DNA of 64,000 nucleotides from CAVSUR01 sp963731285 (GCA_963731285.1 CAVSUR010000009.1:124001-188000); one strand, 5' to 3'; positions 1 to 9,052 are shown, counted from the stretch's first letter. The notes: a model not told the origin generated them from the letters alone. A program made the numbers and translations.

Positions 1-108
1 TATCTCGCCGGCCTGCTCACCGAGGTGGGCGAGCCGTCACCACGGGAGCGCGCCCGCGCCGAGACCATCACCCGGCGTATCGCCTCCCGGCGGGCGCAGG
101 CCAGCTGA
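1..108 (+). CDS. C-terminal end of a probable antitoxin (partial)
   Basis: Only the last 35 codons lie in the window. The frame is open from base 1 to the TGA at 106-108 and ends in an Arg/Ala-rich helix-like tail (ERARAETITRRIASRRAQAS). It is followed after 12 bases by a PIN-domain toxin on the same strand, which is the usual antitoxin-toxin order of type II VapBC modules. The antitoxin role rests on that position; the DNA-binding domain would lie outside the window and cannot be judged. Confidence 0.5.
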   Translation, partial: YLAGLLTEVGEPSPRERARAETITRRIASRRAQAS

Positions 109-120
109 CACCGGACCGCC

Positions 121-504
121 TTGATGCTGGTCCTGGATTCCGGCGCGGTAACGCGCCTGGCCGAACGCTCGGGCCGCGCCGCCGCTCTGATAGCAGCGTT
201 CCGCGCCGAGGGTTTGTGGCCACCGGTGGTGCCCGCCGTGGTCCTGGTCGAATGCCTCACCGGAGAGGGATCACGCGATGCCCCGCAACACCGCTTCCTG
301 CGCACCTGCGATGTCACGGAGACCGTCCCGGTTTCCCTCGCCCGCCGGGCTGCCTGGCTGCGCGCCAGGGCACGCGCAGGATCCGCGGTCGACGCGCTCG
401 TCACCGCCGCTGCCGAGCCCGGCGGAACGGTGCTCACCGGAGATCCGGCAGACCTGCGGGCTCTCGCCGGGTATGCCTCGGATGTCACCATCGAGCAGAT
501 CTGA
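121..504 (+). CDS. PIN-domain ribonuclease toxin, VapC-like
   Basis: A 127-residue protein, the normal length for a PIN toxin. The acidic residues expected of the PIN active site are in place: Asp6 in LVLDSGA, Glu44 in VECL, Asp91 in SAVDALV and Asp108 in LTGDPADL. VapC proteins are Mg2+-dependent ribonucleases that cut tRNA or rRNA when freed from their antitoxin. TTG at 121 and ATG at 124 are both possible starts; the ATG removes only one residue. The truncated upstream gene is its likely antitoxin and co-operonic partner. Family is clear; the RNA target cannot be inferred. Confidence 0.8.
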   Translation: MMLVLDSGAVTRLAERSGRAAALIAAFRAEGLWPPVVPAVVLVECLTGEGSRDAPQHRFLRTCDVTETVPVSLARRAAWLRARARAGSAVDALVTAAAEPGGTVLTGDPADLRALAGYASDVTIEQI

Positions 505-932
505 ACCGGCCAGCCACGCAGGCAACCGCAACCGGGCGCGGCGGCCACAGGTTCAGGCCACGACGGCTGTCCGCCAGATGGTAACGAAGCGCGACCAGTC
601 CCAGGTAGCGACAAGCACATAGAACCGCCGATCGGTGCGGCCGGGAGATCCGCGGTTCACCCGGTGTTGTACACCTAGATCGGTCGATCGGCGCGTTCCG
701 GGTCTTCATGGCATGCTCAACTCGTCACTGTGCGTACTGTTCTTGGCTGCGAGCTGCAGACCGACTAGTTCGATACATACCATGATCATCCGTGCCCGAG
801 GGCGGTCTGGGACCATTTGCCTAGGCCAGCATCCTGTCCGCCATGTTCGTGTTGGGTGGCCTGCGGTGAGGGTGAGGGGGCGGCGGATTGCTGGATCGCA
901 CGGACGACGACCGGGTGCGCAAGCCGGGCTGG
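505..932. other. intergenic, no gene recognised
   Basis: 428 bases between the PIN toxin and the convergent dehydrogenase gene. The open frames here are short, GC-driven and resemble nothing I recognise. The stretch around 660-800 is lower in GC than its neighbours. I see no tRNA, strong hairpin or repeat. Confidence 0.5.
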
Positions 933-1913
933 CTATGTGCGGCGGCTTGATAAGCCCGCCACATCGTCGGGCGGCCCGCCAGGTTCGCTTGATCGTCTCC
1001 GGCTGCGGCGCAGCCGGAGGCCGGCTTGCTCCTCGAGCATGGCGACGGCCAGGAGCTCGCCGTCGGCCGAGCCGTAGTGGTCCAGGGCGCGCTGGTAGAG
1101 CCGTCTAACATGTTCGGAGAGCTCGAATGGCACGCCGTCGTGGCGGGCCAGGTCGGTGATGGCGGCGAGTTCCTCACAGCACCGGTCGAGCCCGAACGAG
1201 GTGAGGTAGTCGCCGTCGAGCAGGGCACCGAGGTCGTGGCAGATGAAGCTGCTGCTTGCCGCGCTGCTGCTAAGGGTCCGTCGCATAAGGTCCAGGTCGA
1301 TGCCCTCACGGCGGGCCAGGATCAGCGCTTCGGCTGTGGCGATGGCCTGGCCGAACCACAGCAGATTGACCAGGTGCTTGGTTGTGTACCCAGCGCCGTG
1401 GCCGCCCATCCGGGTGATCCGGCTGGGATCGGCGAGCGCTTCGAGGAGGGTGCGGTGGCGTTCCAGCAGCGCGGCGTCGCCGCCGACGAACAGGTGAAGG
1501 CTTCCGGCAGCAGCGGCGCGGACTCCGCCGCCGACCGGCGCGTCCAGCATCCCGATTCCCCGGGCGCGGGCGGCGCTGGCCAGCATCCGTCCAGTTACCG
1601 GGGAGGTGCTGGTCATGTCGATCCAGGTGGCTGTCTGCGGCAAGGCCGTCAGCGCGCCACCTGGCGCGAGCATCAGGTGGCGCAGTTCGGGGCTGCCGGG
1701 AAGCATGGTGATCAGGACGTCCGCCGCTGCCGCGACCGCGGGGCCCGGGCCGCCCCACCGTGCGCCGCACGCGGTGACCGGACCCTGTAGTTCCTCGCGC
1801 TCATCCCCGGCGGTCACGTCATAACCGGCGTGGACCAGGTTCGCGCACATCGGCAGTCCCATCCGGCCGACGCCGATAAATCCCACGCGGATGCCAGCCA
1901 TTCGCGAGCTCAT
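933..1913 (-). CDS. NAD(P)-dependent 3-hydroxyisobutyrate-dehydrogenase-family oxidoreductase
   Basis: A 326-residue beta-hydroxyacid dehydrogenase. The N-terminal Rossmann motif GFIGVGRMG is at residues 11-19, the substrate-binding motif DAPVGGGVRAA at 124-134, and the catalytic lysine at about 179 in GAGYTTKHLVNLL. The family oxidises short beta-hydroxyacids (3-hydroxyisobutyrate, tartronate semialdehyde, 6-phosphogluconate-like substrates) in the cytosol, and the exact substrate cannot be told from sequence. The last 35 residues are Arg/Ser-rich and unlike the family, so the 3' end may be altered. ATG at 1913 or 1901 could be the start; neither has a strong ribosome-binding site. Confidence 0.85.
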   Translation of the reverse strand: MSSRMAGIRVGFIGVGRMGLPMCANLVHAGYDVTAGDEREELQGPVTACGARWGGPGPAVAAAADVLITMLPGSPELRHLMLAPGGALTALPQTATWIDMTSTSPVTGRMLASAARARGIGMLDAPVGGGVRAAAAGSLHLFVGGDAALLERHRTLLEALADPSRITRMGGHGAGYTTKHLVNLLWFGQAIATAEALILARREGIDLDLMRRTLSSSAASSSFICHDLGALLDGDYLTSFGLDRCCEELAAITDLARHDGVPFELSEHVRRLYQRALDHYGSADGELLAVAMLEEQAGLRLRRSRRRSSEPGGPPDDVAGLSSRRT

Positions 1914-2018
1914 GCCGTCGGGCTCGGGTGCGCGAGGCAGGCGAAGGCGGCGCGGGCGGTGACGCTGTCCTTTACCTGCATGGCGCGGGTCAGCGCTCTG
2001 AGTCCCTGTCTGGCGGCG

Positions 2019-2549
2019 TCATAGCGGTACCCCGGCGGCCAGCTGCCGTTCAAGGCCGAGCAGGAACTGCTTATGAGCGATTCCGGTGTCGTGGCCTCTC
2101 AGCTTGCCGTCGGCGCCGATGAGACGATGGCAGGGCACCATGATGAAGACCGGATTCCGGCCGTTGGCCATGCCCACCGCGCGCCCGGCGCCCGGCCTTC
2201 CGAGCCGGGCCGCGAGCTGCCCGTAGGTCATTGTCTGCCCATAAGGGATGTCACGCAGCGCTCTCCAGACCTGCCGCTGAAAGGGGGTACCCGGCGGCTC
2301 GATCGGCAGGTCGAAGCGAGTCAGGCGGCCGCTGAAATAAGCGGCCAGCTGGCGTACGGCCTCGGCGAGCGGCGCCCCCGAGCCGTCGTCCGGAGCGCCG
2401 AGGACGGCGGAGCACGGACCATGGCGGCGGACGTCCAGGTACAGGCCGGTCAGGCTGCCGGCTGCTGCCACCAGAGTAAGCGGGCCCATCGGGCTTCCGG
2501 TCGTGACGTGACTGAGAGGCGCGGCCGGGTACGGGAGCGGCGCTTTCAT
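2019..2549 (-). CDS. ogt: methylated-DNA-[protein]-cysteine S-methyltransferase
   Basis: A 176-residue O6-alkylguanine-DNA alkyltransferase that repairs O6-methylguanine by irreversible transfer to its own cysteine. The active-site motif VPCHRLIG places the acceptor Cys at residue 140, and the helix-turn-helix region with PYGQTMTYGQLA precedes it. The longer upstream frame was rejected because ATG at 2549 has a strong GAGGGGAG ribosome-binding site seven bases upstream and the alignable part begins there. It is downstream of, and on the same strand as, nothing obviously co-transcribed; the dehydrogenase gene follows after about 100 bases. Confidence 0.93.
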   Translation of the reverse strand: MKAPLPYPAAPLSHVTTGSPMGPLTLVAAAGSLTGLYLDVRRHGPCSAVLGAPDDGSGAPLAEAVRQLAAYFSGRLTRFDLPIEPPGTPFQRQVWRALRDIPYGQTMTYGQLAARLGRPGAGRAVGMANGRNPVFIMVPCHRLIGADGKLRGHDTGIAHKQFLLGLERQLAAGVPL

Positions 2550-3629
2550 AGTCACTCCCCTCGACGCCAAGACGTCCGATGCGCCGTGAGCCGAGGCCAC
2601 ACATGCACCGGCCCCGCTGACCCCGCACGATCCGTGGGCTAGCGTGACGACGTCCCGCATCTTCCCACAGCCGGCCACGGGCAGACCACGTCCGCCGTAT
2701 GGACCCGCCGGGGAAATCATGTACCTAGAACGGTGTCCGAGGGGGACTTGAACCGTTGGCCTATGTGCTGACGGCAGGAGTGGATCCTTGGCTGAGCGTC
2801 TGACCAGCGGTCACGGCCGGGCTGCGGTCTTGACGCAGGACAGGGCGGGATGTGCGGTCATGCTGCTTCGGTTGTGGCCACGGTGAGAGTGTGGTCGCCG
2901 AAGGCGCTCTGACATCGATGTTTAGCGGCGCCGCAGCAGCGGAGAGCATGGGACCGCTGTCGCAACAGCAGCCACTGCGCATCCCGCCATCCCGAATCGG
3001 ACAACCGCTCCAGCTGCTGACCTGCGGATTCGCGATCAGCGAGTCCGGCCATCGCCATCCTCGCCCTCCGCTACCACCGGATGTGAGCCAGAGCCGTTAA
3101 ATTGACACACCCGAATTCAGGCGGTGCGCCAGCTCCGTGCCGCGGTCGCCCCGGCCAGATGATCATTCGGGTAAATGCCCAGGAGAACTGGGTCCTGACC
3201 GTGCACTGGTCCCTGCCGTGGTGCCTCCCGGTCGGCACTTCCCCCTATGTGCCTCGGGCCCGACTTATGCATGCGGACCGCAGGTTCCGGCAACGGTCGT
3301 CCGGCCGGCAGCCCCAGCTCGCAGGCCCCGCGCGAGGAACGTCACCAGGCCGGCCTGCCTGAATGCAGGGCCGCAGCGCCGCTCCTGGGGGCAGACGAAA
3401 GATTCTCCTGCTGGCTGATCGCTGCAGTCGCTCATGCAACGTGCCCGTTGAACGCATTTCGGTGGCGGCGGAACTCCGTGCCCGCGGCAGGTGCTCTCGC
3501 CGGGCGTGGTGGACCTTTCTGCGCTAGCGGGCGCCCCCTGAGTCAGGCCTGCCCCCGAGCGCGGATCAGGTTTAACGTGGCGAAATCGGGTAGCGGTCCC
3601 GGCTTATCCGGAAAGCAGGGAGCACACCG
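2550..3629. other. long intergenic stretch, no gene recognised
   Basis: 1,080 bases without a convincing gene. The only recognisable item is a 22-base piece of a tRNA-Leu 3' end at 2732-2753. Several short frames exist but none shows a familiar motif or a good ribosome-binding site. The last 60 bases presumably hold the promoter of the MBL hydrolase. Confidence 0.5.
2732..2753 (-). repeat. orphan tRNA-Leu 3'-end fragment
   Basis: The bases match the T-arm and acceptor 3' end of the intact tRNA-Leu(GAG) gene at 7097-7182, in the same orientation, with one G fewer in the G-run. Homology stops at the T-loop, so no tRNA can form. Fragments like this are left when an element integrates at a tRNA gene and carries a 3' duplicate. 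No integrase is found nearby. Confidence 0.6.
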
Positions 3630-4523
3630 ATGGCGCAATCGCCCCTCCGGCTGCCCTCGTCGTCTACCGGGCCCGGGGCGGCTAGCGCGCAGGTCACCTT
3701 CGTCGGCACCGCGACGACCGTTCTGCGGGTCCTGGGCTTCTCGATCCTCACCGACCCTAACTTCCTGCGCCGGGGACAGCGGGCCTACGTGGGCCTGGGC
3801 ATCACGACCAGGCGGCTGACAGAGCCTGCCATGTCGGTCGGACAGCTCCCCGATCTGGACTTCATTCTGTTGTCCCACCACCATGGTGACCACTTCGACC
3901 GCATTGCGGCCGCCGGTCTCGATCACGACCTGCCGGTGATCACCGAGCCGCACGCGGCACGGAAGCTGACGTCTCAGGGCTTCCGACGGCCCATCGCACT
4001 GCCGACCTGGGAAGCGCAGACCATCGAGCGCGGCGCCGACTCCGTGACCGTGACCTCGGTGCCCGCCAAGCACGCGCCGGTACCGCTGGGCTACCTGATC
4101 CCGCCCGTCATGGGAAGCGTCCTGGATTTCCGCCGTCAGGGCCAGCGGGTGCTGCGGATGTACATCACCGGCGACACGCTGATGCACGACGGGCTCACCG
4201 ACATCGCTCGCCGTTTCCCCGACATTGACCTGTGCCTGATACACCTAGGCGGCACCCGGATCGCCGGGATCTTGCTGACCATGGACGCCCGCCAGGGCAT
4301 CGAGGCCCTGCGCGTCATCCGGCCGCGCGAGGCCATCCCGGTGCATTACGACGACTACACCCTCTTCAAGTCCCCGCTCGTGGACTTCAAGGCCGCGACG
4401 GAAAAATCCGGACTGGCATCCAGCATCCGCTATCTCGAACGAGGCGAGAGCTACCGCGTCCCCCTCGGTACTCATATCGACCATGGCTCCGCTTCCGGCT
4501 CGGCCGGCGGCCGCCAGGAATAA
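3630..4523 (+). CDS. UlaG-like metallo-beta-lactamase-fold hydrolase
   Basis: A 297-residue cytosolic MBL-fold protein. The metal-binding motif SHHHGDHFD lies at residues 82-90, followed by a later conserved Asp (ITGDTLMHDG) and His (IPVHYDDY), the arrangement of the UlaG/YtnP-like branch. Those enzymes hydrolyse lactones or phosphodiesters; the substrate here is unknown. A ribosome-binding site (GCAGGGAG) precedes ATG 3630. The SDR gene starts 23 bases after its stop on the same strand, so the two are probably co-transcribed. Confidence 0.85.
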   Translation: MAQSPLRLPSSSTGPGAASAQVTFVGTATTVLRVLGFSILTDPNFLRRGQRAYVGLGITTRRLTEPAMSVGQLPDLDFILLSHHHGDHFDRIAAAGLDHDLPVITEPHAARKLTSQGFRRPIALPTWEAQTIERGADSVTVTSVPAKHAPVPLGYLIPPVMGSVLDFRRQGQRVLRMYITGDTLMHDGLTDIARRFPDIDLCLIHLGGTRIAGILLTMDARQGIEALRVIRPREAIPVHYDDYTLFKSPLVDFKAATEKSGLASSIRYLERGESYRVPLGTHIDHGSASGSAGGRQE

Positions 4524-4546
4524 CCCACCTGCGAAGGAGCAAAGCG

Positions 4547-5386
4547 ATGAGCCTGCCAGCGCAGCAGCAGAACCCGCCCGGCACCGAGCAGGAGATGAGC
4601 CCGGCACCCGATCACGGCGAGATCAGTTACCGGGGATCGGGCCGTCTGGCCGGAAAGGCCGCGGTCATCACCGGTGCGGACAGTGGCATCGGCAAGGCCG
4701 TGGCGATCGCCTTCGCCCGCGAGGGCGCGGACGTGGTCATCTCCTACCTCGACGAGCACGACGACGCGCAGGACACCCGCAAGTGGGTGGAGGAAGCCGG
4801 CCGGACAGCGGTCCTGGTTCCCGGTGACCTTACCGATCCTGGCCACTGCCGGGCCGTCATCGACCGCGCCGTGCAGGAGCTGGGCCGGGTCGACATCCTG
4901 GTCAGCAATGCCGCGTTCCAGATGGCCCACGAGTCCCTTGAGGAAATCAGCGACGAGGAATGGGATCACACCCTGGCGGTCAATCTGTCGGCCATGTTCC
5001 GCCTGTGCAAGGCGGCCGTCCCGCACATGCCCGCGGGCGGGTCGATCATCGGCACCACGTCGGTGAACTCGGACACGCCGTCGCCGCAGCTCGTGGCCTA
5101 CGACGTCACCAAGGCCGGCGTCGCGAACTTCATGGCCGGCCTGGCCCAGCTACTGGCGGACAAGGGCATCCGCGCCAACAGCGTCGCGCCGGGCCCGATC
5201 TGGACCCCGCTGATCCCCGCGACGATGCCGCCCGAGCAGGTCAGCAGCTTCGGCCAGCAGGTCCCGCTCGGCCGCCCCGGCCAGCCCGCCGAAGTCGCCC
5301 CCGCCTACGTCTTCCTCGCTTCCGACGAGGCTAGCTACGTCTCCGGCGCCCGGATCGCTGTCACCGGCGGGAAACCCATCCTGTAG
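4547..5386 (+). CDS. short-chain dehydrogenase/reductase, YdaD/YhdF type
   Basis: A 279-residue classical SDR. The cofactor motif TGADSGIG is at 42-49, NAA at 121-123, and the catalytic Tyr185 and Lys189 sit in YDVTK. The roughly 35-residue N-terminal extension rich in Gln and Pro ahead of the Rossmann fold is typical of the stress-associated YdaD/YhdF-like SDRs. ATG 4547 was chosen because AAGGAG lies eight bases upstream; the frame is open further upstream but overlaps the MBL gene. The substrate is unknown and a role in general stress is only by family resemblance. Confidence 0.9.
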   Translation: MSLPAQQQNPPGTEQEMSPAPDHGEISYRGSGRLAGKAAVITGADSGIGKAVAIAFAREGADVVISYLDEHDDAQDTRKWVEEAGRTAVLVPGDLTDPGHCRAVIDRAVQELGRVDILVSNAAFQMAHESLEEISDEEWDHTLAVNLSAMFRLCKAAVPHMPAGGSIIGTTSVNSDTPSPQLVAYDVTKAGVANFMAGLAQLLADKGIRANSVAPGPIWTPLIPATMPPEQVSSFGQQVPLGRPGQPAEVAPAYVFLASDEASYVSGARIAVTGGKPIL

Positions 5387-5711
5387 TAACAGCGGCGCCG
5401 GCGGCCGACATGGTATCGGGCAGCGGCCCCGGCATCGCGAGATGGGCAGATAGGATCCGCGCGGCTGCCAAGATCGGCGGCTGCACGACCGAAGCCGACG
5501 TGTCCGGCGATCCGGTGCCGGTGTACCGGGCGCCGTCGGTGGCGGCGGTGGGGGTGATCGCGCGGACCAGGATCTGGGCGGGCTGCCGGTAGTCGGCCGG
5601 GCTCTTGTCAGGTATTGGCTGCGAGTCGTAGTCGCCCGAGCTGATAGCGCCGTTGTTGCACCCCGCGCATAGCCGGGCCAGCGCTGCCGCCATGAGCACT
5701 GCGCTGGGCAT
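5361..5711 (-). CDS. possible small lipoprotein, doubtful
   Basis: A 116-residue frame whose N-terminus (MPSAVLMAAALARLCAGC) looks like a short hydrophobic stretch with a lipobox-like LCAGC; the rest is Pro/Thr/Ala-rich and low in complexity. There is no clear ribosome-binding site, no positively charged n-region, and the 3' end overlaps the SDR gene by 26 bases on the opposite strand. It may be a real exported protein or simply a GC-driven open frame. Confidence 0.25.
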   Translation of the reverse strand: MPSAVLMAAALARLCAGCNNGAISSGDYDSQPIPDKSPADYRQPAQILVRAITPTAATDGARYTGTGSPDTSASVVQPPILAAARILSAHLAMPGPLPDTMSAAGAAVTTGWVSRR

Positions 5712-5820
5712 ACTGGCCCGCGTTCGCCGGAACCGTGCTTGCTGTCTGCTCTCGCCGTAATGCCGCCGCCGCTACCCCCCGTTTCGCGGTACTACACCCG
5801 CAAGCCTCGACATGCCGGTG

Positions 5821-6609
5821 CTAGCGCTTGAAGTCCATTTCTCTGAGGGCTGTCTGCACGGTTTTGCCGCTCTCCCAGGAATTCGCGCCGGGCGCCACCT
5901 GCGGTGCGTGAATATCGGTCCGGCTCTGCCGCTTGCGTGCGGTCGAGATGCCGAGCCTGCGGTCCCGGTCGTCGACCAGCGCGTCACTGACCTGCCCGTC
6001 CTCGGTCATGCCCATCATCAGCTGCGGGATTCCGTACGGGAAATCATCGCGGTCGTACTGCCAGCTGTGGAACGTCTTGCCATACGTCGAGACGAGATCA
6101 GTGAAGTAGGCGTGTTCCGCTAGGGCGGGGACGCCGGGCGCAACTAGTGTGCCGGACTTCACTTCGTAATGGTGGCTGTGCCACAGTCGCTTCTCGTCTT
6201 CTGGAAGGGCGCGGAAACGCTCCTCGCTGACGATGTACTCGATTCCGATCAGCCGCGCATCGGGCGCGTTGCGGTCGAAGATCACGCACTGGTGCAGGTC
6301 ATGGCGGAGGTGGATGCAGAAGTGCGAGGCCTCCACCTGCCGTCCCATCTCATCTGCGTACATGTGAAAGCCGTTGAGGTAGGTGCTCATGGCCGCCAGC
6401 GGGTACTTCGGCTGGATGGCACTGGAGGCTAGGTCGAGCACGCGGTGCTTGAGGGGATGTCCCTGACCGATCTTCGCCGTTGTCACTGCCTTGCGGCCGA
6501 ACAGGATGGCCGCCGCGGTCACTGCCCCAGCGGCGACACCGATGCCGACGTTCCCGGCCAGCCCCCCAGCCGTCCGCCGTGCCTGGCTCGAGCGGGTAAA
6601 GCGACGCAT
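5821..6609 (-). CDS. DUF1264 (oil-body-associated-protein-like) family protein
   Basis: A 262-residue protein whose body (about residues 70-225) resembles the DUF1264/OBAP family: YLNGFHMYADEMGRQVEASH, a histidine-rich HFCIHLRHDLHQCVIFD, and WHSHHYEVKSG. The N-terminus has an Arg-rich start, then a Gly/Ala-rich hydrophobic segment (residues 13-38), compatible with a membrane anchor or TAT-like signal without a clear cleavage site. The biochemical function of the family is unknown in bacteria; plant members associate with oil bodies. It stands alone, convergent with the SDR. Confidence 0.8.
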   Translation of the reverse strand: MRRFTRSSQARRTAGGLAGNVGIGVAAGAVTAAAILFGRKAVTTAKIGQGHPLKHRVLDLASSAIQPKYPLAAMSTYLNGFHMYADEMGRQVEASHFCIHLRHDLHQCVIFDRNAPDARLIGIEYIVSEERFRALPEDEKRLWHSHHYEVKSGTLVAPGVPALAEHAYFTDLVSTYGKTFHSWQYDRDDFPYGIPQLMMGMTEDGQVSDALVDDRDRRLGISTARKRQSRTDIHAPQVAPGANSWESGKTVQTALREMDFKR

Positions 6610-7096
6610 CGTCTTCTCTCCTATCGGTGCCGATCCGCCGGCCGCGGCCGGGAAGCCACGCCAGCGGGCAGGCTGCCTGTCCGTCGCTTCCCGCTACCCG
6701 GGCGCTGGCGGTGAAACCGAATCGTCGGCTTGCTACCAGGCCTGGCCTGGTCGCCGCCGGGCGGCCGAGCAGCGGCCCGACCAGCCTTCGAAGTACTGCG
6801 ATGGGGGCAGCCCGAGTTTGGCGCGCAGCAGGTGCCGATGGGCGTGGTGCTGCCGCAGAGCTCTGAGGAGGCCGTCCAGCATCTGGATGTCTACCCGGAC
6901 GTAAGGGTGCGGCGCGGGTCTTTGCCTCGTGACAGGCGCAGCATCAGCCGCCGGGGCACGCAGACGCCTTGTTACCGTTCCGTCATCTGGACCCGACTTG
7001 AACCCCTATGGCTTTGACCTGCGGAAGGCTTGTCGAGCGAGACATGCCCTGAACCGCGCCTATGACGTATCCCCAAGTCAGCCCACGATCATTACG
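6610..7096. other. intergenic, no gene recognised
   Basis: 487 bases. On the minus strand around 6730-6905 one frame reads ADIQ/VDIQMLDGLLRALRQ-like sequence that might be the tail of an unidentified protein, but it has no start and no family I recognise. The part just before 7096 flanks the tRNA-Leu 3' end. Confidence 0.4.
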
Positions 7097-7182
7097 TGTC
7101 CGAGGGGGGACTTGAACCCCCATGCCCCTTTCGGGGCACTAGCACCTCAAGCTAGCGCGTCTGCCTATTCCGCCACCCGGAC
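7097..7182 (-). tRNA. tRNA-Leu (anticodon GAG)
   Basis: An 86-base class II tRNA. The acceptor stem pairs GTCCGGG with CTCGGAC, the anticodon stem CTAGC/GCTAG encloses the loop TTGAGGT with anticodon GAG, the long variable arm GTGCCCCGAAAGGGGCAT forms a hairpin, and the T-arm is GGGGG/CCCCC with loop TTCAAGT. No CCA is encoded. Its 3' end is duplicated at 2732-2753. Confidence 0.95.
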
Positions 7183-7309
7183 GGGTGCGGACCACGGATG
7201 ACACCGGGCCGGCGCCCCACGATAGCAAATCGGGGCGGCAGCCAGCCATGGAGCTTCGGTCCCAGGACCGGGCTGCATCGGCGGCGGGCGATGGTGCGAC
7301 GATAACCCG

Positions 7310-8632
7310 ATGACGGAGAACGCGCACCAGGCTGCGCCGGCCGCCAGCGACGAGGTGGCCGCCCTGGCTAGCGACCTGATCAGGATCGACACCACGAACC
7401 CCGGGGACCACTCGGGCCCCGGCGAGCGGGCGGCGGCCGAGCACGTCGCCGGGCTGCTCGCCGAGGTCGGCCTGGAGCCGGCCGTGCTGGAGTCGCACCC
7501 CAAGCGGGCCAGCGTGGTCGCCCGGATCCCCGGTGCCGACTCCTCCCGCCCGGCACTGCTCATCCACGGGCACCTGGACGTGGTGCCCGCCGACGCTGCC
7601 GACTGGCAGGTGCCCCCGTTCTCAGGCGAGATCGACGGCGACTGCGTCTGGGGCCGCGGCGCGGTCGACATGAAGGACATGGACGCGATGATGCTCGCTG
7701 TCGTCCGGCAGCGGCTGCGGGAGGATCGCCGGCCGCCGCGCGACGTGGTGCTGGCCTTCGTCGCCGACGAGGAGGCCGGCGGCCGCTGGGGGGCGCGCTG
7801 GCTGGTGGATAACCACCCGGACCTGTTCGAGGGCGTCACCGAGGCGATCGGCGAGGTCGGCGGGTTCAGCGCGACGGTCGGCGGCCACCGCCTGTACCTG
7901 ATTCAGACAGCGGAGAAGGGCATGGCGTGGCTGCGGCTGACCGCGCGCGGGACCGCGGGCCACGGCTCGATGATCCAGCCCGACAACGCGGTGACCGAGC
8001 TGGCCGAGTCCGTGGTGCGGGTCGGGCGGCACGAGTGGGCCACCCGGCTGACCCCCGCGGTGACCGAGTTCCTGCAGGCCGCCTGCGACGCGCTGGGCAT
8101 CGAGTTCAGCGAGCGCAGCAGCCGCGACGTGCTGGGCAAGCTCGGCCCGATCAGCCGGTTGATCGGCGCGACGCTCACCCACACCGCCAACCCCACGATG
8201 CTGACCGCCGGATACAAGGTCAATGTCGTCCCTCAGGCCGCCGCAGCACAGGTCGACGGCCGGTTCCTGCCCGGTCACGAGGACGACTTCTTCGCCGAGA
8301 TCGACGGCCTGCTCGGGCCTTCCGTGCAGCGGGAGTTCGTGCACCACGACATCGCGGTCGAGACGACCTTCGACGGTGACCTGGTGGCGGCGATGACCGG
8401 CGCGCTGCTCGCGCACGACGCCGACGCCCGGGTGGTGCCCTACTGCCTGTCCGGCGGCACCGACGCCAAGTCATTCAGCAGGCTCGGCATCCGGTGCTTC
8501 GGGTTCGCGCCGCTGCGGCTGCCCGCCGCACTGGACTTCTCCGGCATGTTCCACGGAATCGACGAGCGCGTGCCGGTCAGCGCCCTGCAGTTCGGCACCG
8601 CCGCGCTGGATCATTTCCTGGATCACTGCTGA
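7310..8632 (+). CDS. M20-family metallopeptidase (dipeptidase/deacylase-like)
   Basis: A 440-residue zinc hydrolase. HGHLDVVPAD (86-95), GAVDMKD (117-123), DEEAGG (153-158) and a C-terminal GGTDAK supply the two-zinc site, and the inserted dimerisation lid lies between about residues 190 and 330. M20 enzymes cleave C-terminal residues of short peptides or acyl groups from amino acids in the cytosol. The convergent DUF5703 gene downstream is a neighbour often seen beside this enzyme in actinomycetes. The frame is intact, unlike the housekeeping genes that follow. Confidence 0.92.
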   Translation: MTENAHQAAPAASDEVAALASDLIRIDTTNPGDHSGPGERAAAEHVAGLLAEVGLEPAVLESHPKRASVVARIPGADSSRPALLIHGHLDVVPADAADWQVPPFSGEIDGDCVWGRGAVDMKDMDAMMLAVVRQRLREDRRPPRDVVLAFVADEEAGGRWGARWLVDNHPDLFEGVTEAIGEVGGFSATVGGHRLYLIQTAEKGMAWLRLTARGTAGHGSMIQPDNAVTELAESVVRVGRHEWATRLTPAVTEFLQAACDALGIEFSERSSRDVLGKLGPISRLIGATLTHTANPTMLTAGYKVNVVPQAAAAQVDGRFLPGHEDDFFAEIDGLLGPSVQREFVHHDIAVETTFDGDLVAAMTGALLAHDADARVVPYCLSGGTDAKSFSRLGIRCFGFAPLRLPAALDFSGMFHGIDERVPVSALQFGTAALDHFLDHC

Positions 8633-8720
8633 GCCGTTCGCGCAGCTCAGCCGCGCCGCGGCCAGCTGGCCTGGGCTGCCCGCCGGTCCCGGCCGCCGTT
8701 GCGGCCCAGCACCGGGGGCC

Positions 8721-8921
8721 TCAGCGGCCGCCGGGCAGCTGGACGCGGGCCAGCCGGATAATTCTCCGGCGCAGTGAGGCCTTCCTGCTGCCGTCGGCGT
8801 TCAGCCGGAGCCGGGACAGCTCCCACTGGCCGTACTCGGCGTGGTCTGTCAGGATGCGCCGGGCCAGATCCCGGGAGGTTCCGCGCGGCAAGTAGAGGTC
8901 GAGATATGAGTAGTCCGCCAT
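8721..8921 (-). CDS. DUF5703 family small protein
   Basis: A 66-residue, highly basic protein reading YLDLYLPRGTSRD, LLTDHAEYGQWEL-like centre (here ILTDHAEYGQWEL) and a KASLRRRIIRLAR tail. I recognise this as the short actinobacterial DUF5703 family, which typically sits next to an M20 peptidase as it does here. Function unknown; the basic C-terminus suggests nucleic-acid or membrane-surface contact. ATG at 8921 lies in the divergent promoter region shared with topA. Confidence 0.75.
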   Translation of the reverse strand: MADYSYLDLYLPRGTSRDLARRILTDHAEYGQWELSRLRLNADGSRKASLRRRIIRLARVQLPGGR

Positions 8922-9052
8922 CAGTGTTTATTGTGCGCGACAGATGTAGTGGTGTAATCAGCGTTGGGCAAACTGCCGGACCGGCAGCGGGAACATCGGC
9001 AACCAGCCGGGGAGTTATGCACCTGCGGTAGCCTCCAGGGCGACCGCGGGAT

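Noticed and set aside
6950..7020. possible second tRNA-Leu-like piece (GGACCCGACTTGAACCCC)
   Set aside because: The similarity to a tRNA T-arm is short, lacks a matching acceptor strand and could be chance next to the real tRNA-Leu.
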